Shown in pieces: positions 12,101 through 15,336 of a stretch of DNA of 15,336 nt. Position 1 is the stretch's first letter. Every line of letters begins with the position of its first letter. This DNA comes from Actinomycetota bacterium (lineage in GTDB: Bacteria; Margulisbacteria; Marinamargulisbacteria; SXXA01), in the NCBI GenBank assembly GCA_005791325.1, contig SXXA01000070.1, positions 1-15,336 on the forward strand, in the 5' to 3' direction. The notes under the pieces are model-generated. The model was not told the DNA's origin, did no database searches, and was given only the letters and a program-made list of their open reading frames with translations. Position numbers and translations under genes: made by a program.

Positions 12101-15100
12101 CCATCAAGCAGTTCAACCCCATTGGGAACCCCATCCATATCGGTATCGGCCACCATTTGCCATTTATGAATTAAATGTTGGTCGACCAAATACCGATCTT
12201 GGGTACTTAAGCGGGATGAAAAAAGCATCACTTCCGCGAGTTGTCCCTTATAGCCATTGGCTCCCAATCGCATCCAATTAATGGTGGGCAGAGTGGGGTC
12301 GATGGCATCCATGGATTGTAAAATGCCATTTAAATACATCAATCGACCGACACCCGGCACCACCATCATGGTATGAATGCGATACCCGCTCCCACGATAT
12401 AAATCTGATGTAGCGACTAATGGGGCACTTCCACCAGTCCACACCACCTGATTGGTTGTGGCGTAAGAAACCGACCATTTGGTGAGACCATCCCCGCCAA
12501 TACCACTCACCAAGGGGGTTATTTGATTGGCACTGGGGGCTTCTACCATCACCAAGGTAAAGCCCCCATTACCCAATAGGCTTGTATCCAAATCCAACCA
12601 ATCCGAGCCATCAAATACCAATCCTGGTTTTCCATCCACCGCAACCGACATCCAACGGGGATACTGCGAGATCGTCGTTTGGGTGGCATGCCGCTGATTC
12701 CCTGTCCAATCGATCCAACCTGATACTGAAGAATCGGTGTTCATGGCCATCGCATTGGCCGAAGACGCATCGTACCATGCTCGAAAAGCCGTTCGGGCCG
12801 TAATGGACAGCTGATTTAATGTGGGAGCAATTGCCGATCGTGATATAACCAGTGTGGAATCATCGGGGAAGGCATCTTGGCTATCTAGCACCCCATCTAA
12901 GTCACGATCTCCTTTTGGTAGTCGCTCATCTTGGTATAACACCGACACATCCATGGATGAAATAGCCCGATAATATACCTTTACATCATCCATTAACCCA
13001 TTCCAATAACGGCCTGCAATCCCGCCCAGCCGTAGCGTGGTACCATCCAATGTACCCCACGTTATATTATTGGTTCCAACCAAGACACCATCCATGTACA
13101 ACCCCACTGAAGTGGGCCCATATACCGCCACCGCATGGTGCCACTTCATATCCGATAACGTCCAACTCGGTTGGTATGCCCCATCATGATATTGCACCGT
13201 CATCTGGTTATTGGGGGATAAATGACCCAATAAAATTCCATTTCCACCCACACCCCCGCTCCCATTTTGAGAGTCGACCAATCCTTGAACACGCCCCAAT
13301 TCAAATGATCGGAACCAAACCGACACCGATAAGGGTGCCATATTAAATGATACCGTTGTATCCACATAATCATCACCATCCAACCATAATGCCCGATTGG
13401 GATACCCAAAACGATCGGTGGTCAATCGAGCCCCCACCACCAGGGCATTATTACCTCGCAGGCTTTCGTCACCACTAGATCCGTTAAAGCTATATTGGGC
13501 CACCAACCCCTGATTACCCAACTTAACTGAGCTAGGGTCTGATGGATCGGTTCCATCTGCCATCTCAACCAAGTTGGGGACGGTATCCCCATCTGAATCA
13601 ACGGCAATGCCCCATTTACCACTCAAATATGTATCAATCATCACCCGGTCAGCGGTTGGCAAATCCCCTTCCAACCCAATGACTTCAAGAATATCCCCCA
13701 ACAATGGCTGAACCCCTGGCAATAAAGCGCCCAAAAATATTTCACCACCCACTTCCTGCTGGTAACCCGATAAGGGGATGGATTTAATGACCCCATTCAC
13801 CGCCATCACCAATCGGTCAGACAACATCTGAACCATCACCACCGCCGAAGCACTGGGGTTTACCGATTCAGTGACACGATTCCCAAACACCCCATTGGCC
13901 GTCACTGAAACGCCCAATCCAGCCCCATTTGCCAACCATTGCACCGATAATTGAGGGGCTAAGTTAGGGCCAACCGATGACCAAATGACTTGATTTTTGC
14001 TGCTGCTACGTTGGGGTTGAACCACCCAATACATAGTTGATCCAACAGAATTAAGTTTGGCAGAATACGGGATACTGGCGGTGTGGTTGTCAAACCGAAC
14101 CACTGGTTTACCCAAACGACCATTTTTCACCCATGTGGGTGCCAACCCCCCTGACGATTGGGCATGATTTCGATTGCCTGACCAATCCACCCACATCATT
14201 AATTTAGAGCTCCCATCAACAAGCGTGGAGCTGGTCACCCCTGCTTCCTGACTTAACCACAGTGTGATGGATTGTTTGGTAGTTGGCGACAATCGGTTCA
14301 AAGTGGGTGCCACACTCTCCATATTAATGACCCGGGTGACATCTTGTGGAAACGCATCCAACGAATCGATGGTCCCATCAGAATCGGTATCAAAACCGAT
14401 TTTTTCAGATTGATACAACGCCGTCACATCCGATTGATTTAATGTTCGATTGTATATACGAACATCATCCATATCCCCATTAAACCAACTTGGTAATAGG
14501 GGAACACGGGTACCCAATCTGAATCCCCCCCCGTTTCGATTGCCCTGCGTATATGATTTTTGACCAATCAAGGTTCCATCCATATACAACTTGGCCAACC
14601 CTGTCTCCCACGTCGCAACCACATGATGCCAATTACCATCCGTAATGGATTGTGGGGAATCATAACACCCGTCGTGGTAGGTCACATCAATGGTATTGTC
14701 ATAATCCCCACACCCAATTACGATCCCATGCCCAGCTGGCCCCCCTACCTCGGTATCGACTAGGGTTTGGTTGACCGGCAACAAACCATATGTGCTTTGG
14801 GAAGCGTACCGAATAACCACAATACCCGAGCCACCTGCACCGCCGTTGTTAACCAATATTCCATCATAATAATATGCGCCACCACCGCCACCTGAGCCCG
14901 TCCCGTTGGTACCATGGTGTTTGGCTGCTTGAATTTTTGCTCCGCCTCCAATGGTAAAGTTACCATCACCACCAATTCCAGATCCGCCACTACCACCAAC
15001 GCCTGTGCCATCATTGATGACCCCACCACCACCACCCGCTGCATACCATGTATTTACACCCGTAATGCCAATTAAAACACCAGGCCCCCCATTTTTGCTC

Positions 15101-15336
15101 CAAGATGTGCCCCCTGCACCCCCACCACCACCTGCAATATAGCCAGCACCACCCACTCCAGAAGACCCAGGATACCCACCCGGCATGACCCAAGGTACCC
15201 CAATCGTATTTCCTTGAGTAGACGCCCCGCCACTGGTGGAGGCATCACTATTTTTGTTCGTCCCCCCCCCACCAGAACCCCCGCTATTGCCATTACTTGC
15301 ACAAATATCGCCGCAATAGTTCCCCCCACCGCCACC
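1..15336 (-). CDS. Giant repetitive LamG-like / TSP3-loop surface protein, internal fragment (both ends outside window)
   Basis: The minus-strand frame that starts with codon 15336-15334 and ends with codon 3-1 is open throughout: I translated all 5112 codons and met no stop. Neither the N terminus nor the C terminus is present, so no start, ribosome binding site or signal peptide can be assigned. The protein reads as a glycine-rich domain, a partial LamG_3 jelly roll, then 18 complete units and one partial unit, each an Asp-rich DxDGDGVPN-type loop plus a jelly-roll domain of the concanavalin A-like lectin/glucanase superfamily. Only four Cys are present, all in the first 224 residues. Such proteins are normally exported and act in adhesion or surface structure, which is inference here. 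No enzymatic motif was recognised. The reading frame is certain from the sequence, the domain families are recognised from motifs, and the function is unproven. Confidence 0.95.
157..978 (-). repeat. Unit 18: Asp-rich loop + A-type jelly roll with altered core motif (residues 4787-5060)
   Basis: The loop DSDSDGIPNASDNAPVDSTQ has Ser in place of the first Gly. The domain shows LSWWLSGDTRAW, KWADWGRSQGVAIGE (DWG only, without SGNxxHA), VVSFDGVQHYLKV, MTLVVVGQPTNT, RLLVNGVQVSKQ, LFLASDMGG, YQGQLAEVMVFNQVLSTNDR and YLAKKWGVIS. The C-terminal landmark is a near-perfect match to consensus. Confidence 0.86.
979..1719 (-). repeat. Unit 17: Asp-rich loop + short A-type jelly roll (residues 4540-4786)
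   Basis: The loop DADGDGVFDLLDDYPDDSLR is the most acidic in the array. At 247 residues this is the shortest A-type unit. Landmarks are LQLWLMADRGLN, AWLDWSGKQNHLYQNQ, LNGRSVVRFDGLNDQLLLP, LYVWVVSKRQ, IGLGYVTS, LRVNGLIVG, WKVGGAIDQYFKGD, IAEIIVMNGVVSLQDRLLID and YLASKWGIEM. VVRFDG is shared with unit 1 (VVRFDN). It is a clean minimal example of the A type. Confidence 0.87.
1720..2520 (-). repeat. Unit 16: Asp-rich loop + A-type jelly roll with inserted DxTGN loop (residues 4273-4539)
   Basis: The loop is DSDGDGVSDPYDAYPLDSSQ. VSVWLSGSG leads into an inserted acidic stretch, DVTGNGGLTDSED (2353-2391), before NWFDWSGNRRHMRQG. Then come LNGLPSIGFDGQQQVLSM, VILVVQPRV, LSIGFNVGA, LTLRINGSVEG, WVMGKDAAN, YFAGSIGEVIAFNRVLTDAE and YLSTKWKLLN. 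Together with unit 15 it forms the only adjacent pair with the inserted loop, which suggests local duplication. Confidence 0.85.
2353..2391 (-). other. Inserted acidic loop DVTGNGGLTDSED (unit 16)
   Basis: Same position as in units 7 and 15, after VWLSGSG. Thr stands at position 3, and the acidic tail TDSED is longer. It is a weaker match to a calcium loop, but clearly homologous by position and by the WLSGxGD lead-in. Confidence 0.5.
2521..3330 (-). repeat. Unit 15: Asp-rich loop + A-type jelly roll with inserted DxNGN loop (residues 4003-4272)
   Basis: The loop DSDGDGVPNDNDGYPYNGSR is followed by VVDLPSAIESVSQNIHTWLSA. An extra segment, SGDQNGNARIESGESG, then appears where most units go straight to the W-DWSGN strand (KWVDWSGKQQHVYP). 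Later landmarks are INGLPSLQLS, VTIWMVHRP, VSAYLNGVEMG, VSIGLDPSQLAAYNG, DIAEIVVVNSVLTPSLRQ and YLGAKWGIAI. The order WLSxxGDxNG matches units 7 and 16, so the three probably form one sub-lineage. Confidence 0.85.
3175..3201 (-). other. Inserted EF-hand-like loop DQNGNARIE (unit 15)
   Basis: At the same position in the unit as the loop in unit 7, after TWLSASG. Asp 1, Asn 3, Asn 5 and Glu 9 keep oxygen-bearing side chains at the expected ligand positions, with the same ten-residue frame. Confidence 0.55.
3331..4215 (-). repeat. Unit 14: double Asp-rich loop + A-type jelly roll (residues 3708-4002)
   Basis: This is the longest unit at 295 residues. The two loops are DTDGDGDPNQTDPDAINP and DRDGDGVPNTLDEFPEDPTK. 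A longer lead-in follows (DFNVMTERASLTSGASLKGL) before KGWYVATTSAM. The domain is canonical: SWFDWSGNQGHLIQ, AVQFDGLNDVLQWGG, FSVVVVEERLA, YIIGGQAPL, LVLGYHSE, LQYYLNASES, AWVGGMSNGNYFNGN, IVEIMVFSGTISTAERQI and YMAAKWGIRF. Confidence 0.86.
4120..4215 (-). other. Double TSP3-like calcium loop (unit 14)
   Basis: DTDGDGDPN followed after exactly 23 residues by DRDGDGVPN. The first loop carries an additional Asp at position 7 (DGDGDP). The tail of the first loop is DPDAINPKV instead of the FPxD form seen in the other two pairs. Confidence 0.78.
4216..5031 (-). repeat. Unit 13: Asp-rich loop + A-type jelly roll with altered core motif (residues 3436-3707)
   Basis: The loop is DTDGDGVPNNGDDYPMDSS, followed by TVAPALNSLSGAA. 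The domain shows LSLWFNTAYS, IRMADLGTQKNHATQ (DLGTQKNHATQ standing for DWSGNxxHATQ), FLTVPYASGL, VMMVVKWDG, LRLLIDGAVRDQ, TQLGRGTGFD, IQEVMVFNAALSTPDR and YLGNKWNIPV. The FDG strand is replaced by YRPSAPTFL. An eight-base poly-G tract lies at 4851-4858, in the codons for DAGGV. Confidence 0.84.
5032..5811 (-). repeat. Unit 12: Asp-rich loop + A-type jelly roll lacking the DWSGN motif (residues 3176-3435)
   Basis: The loop is DQDGDGWPDHIDSIPTDN. The domain starts MRAWFGVSG, and the strand that reads W-DWSGN--HA elsewhere is GAWANWANMTQSSWQ here, so its conserved Asp, Ser, Gly and His are gone. The rest is regular: LGFDGQDWLPLDQG, YTLMIIEHP, LTIGYHLETNQMVW, RIHTFQF, FAYLNGVL, LQLGVAS, FYNGVIGEIIGFNSVLSVYD and YLATKYGVSM. 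The second half resembles unit 3. Confidence 0.83.
5812..6624 (-). repeat. Unit 11: double Asp-rich loop + A-type jelly roll (residues 2905-3175)
   Basis: Two loops, DTDGDGISNDVDLYP and DLDGDGVPNNQDQFPLDPSR, precede VVNASLYG. The domain shows VQLWLVATSQAIA, TWYDWSGLGRHATA, GVQFNGTSQYVFLPYSVSLN, PLTIVTVVEP, YSLGLQSS, WLLGAQSL, GYVSEVMVLNRLLTESEL and QSRWGVAL. At the C terminus the usual YLAxKWG is changed to DMQSRWGVAL. PYSVSLNRTPLTIV is very close in pattern to PYSSRLNSSPLTVI of unit 5. Confidence 0.85.
6529..6624 (-). other. Double TSP3-like calcium loop (unit 11)
   Basis: DTDGDGISN followed after exactly 23 residues by DLDGDGVPN. Both loops are complete, with Asp at positions 1, 3 and 5. 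The spacing is identical to the pairs in units 9 and 14. Confidence 0.78.
6625..7434 (-). repeat. Unit 10: Asp-rich loop + A-type jelly roll (residues 2635-2904)
   Basis: The loop is DSDGDGVSNQYDAFPTNN. The domain shows LMLWTRTSTANTEYIL, HWIDLSNRRNAF (a variant of DWSGNxxHA), GNGLPMIVFDGVSQYLQ, TTYMIIKTAV, RMIYVDGVRVAMD, LMLGADLVNTRYWKG, EVGEIMIFNTLIPTQDRYLL and YFAKRWGVVV. The C-terminal landmark is especially clear. The unit is rich in Asn, Ser and Thr, as expected for an exported beta-sandwich. Confidence 0.85.
7435..8310 (-). repeat. Unit 9: double Asp-rich loop + A-type jelly roll (residues 2343-2634)
   Basis: Two loops stand in tandem, DTDGDGYINKTDMFPTDN and DLDEDGVSDWQDAFPTDN, before KIVNLAQLSPSLNQLS. 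The domain shows KMWMDSSSTN, KFFDLSGNKNHF, AAYFDGFAWMDISLP, LTVVAVVNR, DMFMNGVWV, WRIGGERDG, YIGEVMFFHSALSEQDRYLV and YISAKWKITV. The middle of the domain (GNLIFSGW, HPGSYVPYYVMTKF) is longer and more aromatic than in its neighbours. It also contains one of the eight-base poly-G tracts (7851-7858). Confidence 0.85.
8215..8310 (-). other. Double TSP3-like calcium loop (unit 9)
   Basis: Two Asp ladders, DTDGDGYIN and DLDEDGVSD, whose first Asp residues are exactly 23 residues apart. Tandem DxDxDGxxDxxD motifs are the hallmark of thrombospondin type 3 repeats, which bind calcium in a rigid stalk. Calcium binding is inferred from the ligands seen. Confidence 0.78.
8311..9138 (-). repeat. Unit 8: degenerate loop + divergent A-type jelly roll (residues 2067-2342)
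   Basis: The loop DLDGDKIPNSMDQAPTNN has Lys at a Gly position and lacks the TRVV tail. The domain begins KLWVIATANL, TWLDLSGTNNHPNQ, then carries an acidic and aromatic segment, FGQGEDEYDYLNYDGSFF, where other units have a simple FDG strand. It continues YTIYVVEHRTGNG, AYHMNGAIA, AKIGSTG, YRGRIAEVLMFDTALTIDQR and YFGSKYGIEV. KYG replaces KWG. It is among the longer single-loop units, and the extra length is mostly in the middle of the domain. Confidence 0.82.
9139..9915 (-). repeat. Unit 7: Asp-rich loop + A-type jelly roll with inserted DxNGD loop (residues 1808-2066)
   Basis: The loop DTDGDGVPNQFDGYPNDDTR matches the consensus. After LQIWLSGRA comes an extra acidic segment, DVNGDRILDAG (9763-9789 covers its core), which looks like an EF-hand or dockerin-type calcium loop. 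The rest is regular: KWFDWSGNRNHANQ, GMVFDGVDDAMSLPVG, FTLFIVERK, LSIGYRDA, LAINGTPY, LSLGMAG, YYKGTMMEVLGYKGEL and YLAKKWGVPM. Only units 7, 15 and 16 have such an insertion. Confidence 0.85.
9763..9789 (-). other. Inserted EF-hand/dockerin-like loop DVNGDRILD (unit 7)
   Basis: The loop sits inside the jelly-roll unit between IWLSGRA and the WFDWSGN strand, not in the inter-domain linker. Asp, Asn and Asp at positions 1, 3 and 5 and Asp at position 9 fit a calcium-binding loop of the DxNGDxxxD kind. Confidence 0.6.
9916..10689 (-). repeat. Unit 6: degenerate loop + A-type jelly roll (residues 1550-1807)
   Basis: The loop DSDMDRIPNSIDKDPINPSI keeps the Asp ladder but has Met and Arg at the usual Gly positions and lacks the FPxDxTRVV tail. 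The domain is regular: LKMWLVATANA, NWFDWSGNQFH, INGLPSLGFTG, YTIMAIVRP, LTLYENAG, FTIGGQYVDG, VDIGEIMVFQTALSADDRAA and YLINKWALTF. The WLVATANAI start is also seen in unit 11 (WLVATSQAI) and in unit 8 (WVIATANLV), which suggests duplication among these units. Confidence 0.85.
10690..11454 (-). repeat. Unit 5: Asp-rich loop + A-type jelly roll (residues 1295-1549)
   Basis: The loop DRDGDGVPDPNDTYPDDPTR is close to consensus and is followed by VVNMSVVAPQL. The domain has WVLWLNPSLA, RWYDLTGSGHNAEP, TFDGLEIPYSSRLN, LTVIVVAKP, FRLGGRAMG, GDIMEVMIFTEGLS and YITTKWGVPV. DLTGSGHNA is a variant of DWSGNxxHA. From this unit to the end of the window no B-type domain occurs, so it marks the change from the alternating to the uniform part of the protein. 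Confidence 0.85.
11455..12147 (-). repeat. Unit 4: GTDP-type loop + complete B-type LamG_3 domain (residues 1064-1294)
   Basis: The loop DTDMDGVPNGVELLDGTDPA is of the same second kind as in unit 2, with Met replacing the first loop Gly. The LamG_3 domain shows GLLAYYPFTNSLNDESGNQ, DRFGQIGRSILLDG, LSMIGWFRKS, IFDTDIPGRLGRSVMLG, TYHDGEYAS, DNDWHQVAVIYNG, LLVDGVMI, IRFGYQT, ELDDIRIYNRALT. LAYYPFTNSLNDESGN is the textbook start of this family (xYxFxGNxxDxSGNxxxG). The domain ends at LLRQDRVNN. This is the last B-type domain in the window. Confidence 0.9.
12148..12909 (-). repeat. Unit 3: Asp-rich loop + A-type jelly roll (residues 810-1063)
   Basis: The loop DRDLDGVLDSQDAFPDDSTL leads to APTLNQLS and an A-type domain with RAWYDASS, GWIDWTGNQRHATQ, KPGLVFDGSDWLDL, FTLVMVEAP, RIHTMMVVPG, RLMYLNGIL, MRLGANGYKG. 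It closes with QLAEVMLFSSRLSTQDRYLV then HKWQM. Every A-type landmark is present, making it a good family representative. It lies between two B-type units. Unit 12 resembles it in the GYHLE/PRIHTFQ/FAYLNGVL half, suggesting a shared subfamily. Confidence 0.87.
12910..13599 (-). repeat. Unit 2: GTDP-type loop + complete B-type LamG_3 domain (residues 580-809)
   Basis: The loop is of the second kind, DSDGDTVPNLVEMADGTDP, rather than the DAFPxD kind. The jelly roll is a full LamG_3: GLVAQYSFNG, DESLRGNNA, DRFGYPNRALWLDG, LSVSVWFRS, LLGHLSPNN, QYHDGAYQPSW, MKWHHAVAVYG, LYMDGVLVG, LRLGGIAGRYWNG, LMDDVKVYYRAI. It ends at LYQDERLPKG before the next loop. At 230 residues it is the shortest unit. It is the best B-type reference for judging what is missing from the truncated copy at 14392-14799. 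Confidence 0.88.
13600..14391 (-). repeat. Unit 1: Asp-rich loop + A-type jelly roll (residues 316-579)
   Basis: The unit opens with the loop DTDSDGTIDSLDAFPQDVTR (14332-14391), a slightly degenerate TSP3-like calcium motif. The domain then shows TLWLSQEAG, MWVDWSGNRNHAQ, GKPVVRFD, MYWVVQP, and closes with GDILEVIGLEGDL then YLSGKWGIAV. The FDG landmark is FDN here, and the usual MVFN strand is replaced by IGLEG. It is flanked on both sides by B-type domains, so it starts the alternating part of the array. Confidence 0.85.
14392..14799 (-). other. Partial B-type LamG_3 jelly roll (C-terminal half)
   Basis: Landmarks of the classic LamG_3 fold are clear: VDTEVGG, TYHDGCYDS, DGNWHHVVATW, KLYMDGTLIG, FRLGTRV, GDMDDVRIYNRTL. 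They align one to one with the second halves of units 2 and 4 (for example IFDTDIPG, TYHDGEYAS, NDWHQVAVIY, ELDDIRIYNRAL). The first half seen in those units (the YxF start, DESGN, the DRFG and LDG strand, the SVWFR or IGWFR strand, about 80 to 90 residues) is absent here. In its place stands the glycine-rich domain. The other two Cys of the window (residues 209 and 224) lie in this half. The domain ends at LYQSEKIGF, directly before the first Asp-rich loop. Confidence 0.8.
14525..14532 (-). repeat. Poly-G tract, eight bases on the coding strand
   Basis: Eight C on the plus strand, encoding NGGGF in the partial LamG_3 domain. The frame is intact as given. It lies within 750 bases of the nine-base tract. 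Confidence 0.65.
14800..15336 (-). other. Glycine-rich domain (window residues 1-179), start beyond window
   Basis: This segment is dominated by Gly with Ser, Asn, Ala and Thr, in runs such as GGGGG and SGGSG, broken by short hydrophobic strands (GVLIGITG, FTIGGG, AYYYDG). It ends in GSGIVVIRYAS at 14800-14832. A closing GSGIVIIRY-like motif is typical of glycine-rich domains in bacterial surface proteins and phage tail proteins. It carries two of the four Cys in the window (NYCGDIC, residues 8 and 12), close enough to form a disulfide or bind a metal. Its upstream limit is not visible. It is joined without any Asp-rich loop to the second half of a LamG domain, unlike every other junction in the window. 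Confidence 0.8.
15262..15270 (-). repeat. Poly-G tract, nine bases on the coding strand
   Basis: Nine consecutive C on the plus strand encode part of a Gly run in the glycine-rich domain. It is the longest homopolymer I noticed in the window. The reading frame is intact across it as given. Confidence 0.7.

Noticed and set aside
130..14391. Regularly recurring C-rich motif that could suggest a CRISPR array or regulatory iterons
   Set aside because: The spacing is 690 to 900 bases and the motif encodes the DGDGVPN loop in frame, so it reflects protein repeats.
1..14391. A catalytic glycoside hydrolase or peptidase domain within the chain
   Set aside because: The concanavalin A-like fold is shared with some hydrolases, but I found no ExDxxE-type catalytic strand or other active-site signature. 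The repeats are best read as binding modules.
14392..14799. The half LamG domain explained as a frameshift or pseudogene
   Set aside because: The frame is open and domain motifs continue on both sides of the junction, so there is no sign of a frameshift within the window.
70..15142. Many plus-strand open frames of 60 to 120 codons, such as 758-1090, 8328-8681 and 11051-11416
   Set aside because: They lie opposite the continuous coding frame, have Pro- and His-rich sequences with no recognisable domain, and follow from the G-rich, stop-poor coding strand.
10835..15335. Short minus-strand open frames, for example 15072-15335 and 14760-15044
   Set aside because: They are out of frame with the domain-bearing reading frame. 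Their Gly/Val/Trp-rich sequences come from shifted reading of the same Gly- and Asp-rich codons.
1..15336. TGA read as Trp or another alternative genetic code
   Set aside because: Conserved Trp positions (KWG, DWSGN, LWL) are all TGG, and no in-frame TGA occurs.
1..15336. Promoters, terminators, insertion sequences, tRNAs or rRNAs
   Set aside because: No intergenic space exists in the window, and I saw no inverted repeats with U-tracts, transposase motifs or RNA gene signatures.

Overview
The window lies wholly inside one gene. On the minus strand, the frame whose codons end at positions divisible by three is open from base 15336 to base 1. That is 5112 codons with no stop, no start that can be chosen and no gene boundary. 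The product is therefore an internal piece, at least about 0.55 MDa, of a giant repetitive protein. No other gene, RNA gene, mobile element or intergenic stretch is visible. Organism: the single uninterrupted frame and the module types (LamG-like jelly rolls, thrombospondin type 3-like calcium loops, a glycine-rich domain) point to a bacterium, probably an aquatic or biofilm Gram-negative. Trp is always TGG and TGA never occurs in frame, so the standard code fits. The phylum cannot be told from this window. Proteins of this size and style are known from several environmental phyla, for example Chlorobium and Omnitrophota.

Layout in protein order (high to low coordinate). The window opens with about 179 residues of glycine-rich sequence (15336-14800) ending in the typical GSGIVVIRY motif. 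It runs directly into the C-terminal half of a classic LamG_3 jelly roll (B type, 14799-14392). From there the protein is a chain of units, each made of an Asp-rich loop (consensus DxDGDGVPNxxDxFPxDxTRVV) followed by a jelly-roll domain. Units 1 to 5 alternate A-B-A-B-A (14391-10690). From unit 5 onward every unit is A type (11454-1), and the last one is cut by the window edge. A-type domains share a set of landmarks: LWL, then W-DWSGN--HA, then NGLP--FDG, then GEIMVFN--L---DRYL-D-YLA-KWGV just before the next loop. Units are 230 to 295 residues long and have diverged from each other in protein sequence.

How it probably works (inference): the 22 Asp-rich loops should bind calcium and stiffen the joints between 18 or more lectin-like domains, giving a long rod that presents many glycan- or protein-binding surfaces outside the cell. 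An adhesin, a cell-contact protein or a surface-layer fibre are the reasonable roles. The signal peptide, secretion or anchoring domains and neighbouring genes are outside the window, so secretion route and function remain open.

Points that stand out: the size; the switch from an alternating to a uniform domain array, with loop type matched to the domain that follows; the glycine-rich domain standing where the first half of a jelly roll should be; all four cysteines confined to that first segment; three double calcium loops with the same 23-residue spacing; and several poly-G tracts of 8 to 9 bases inside the gene.
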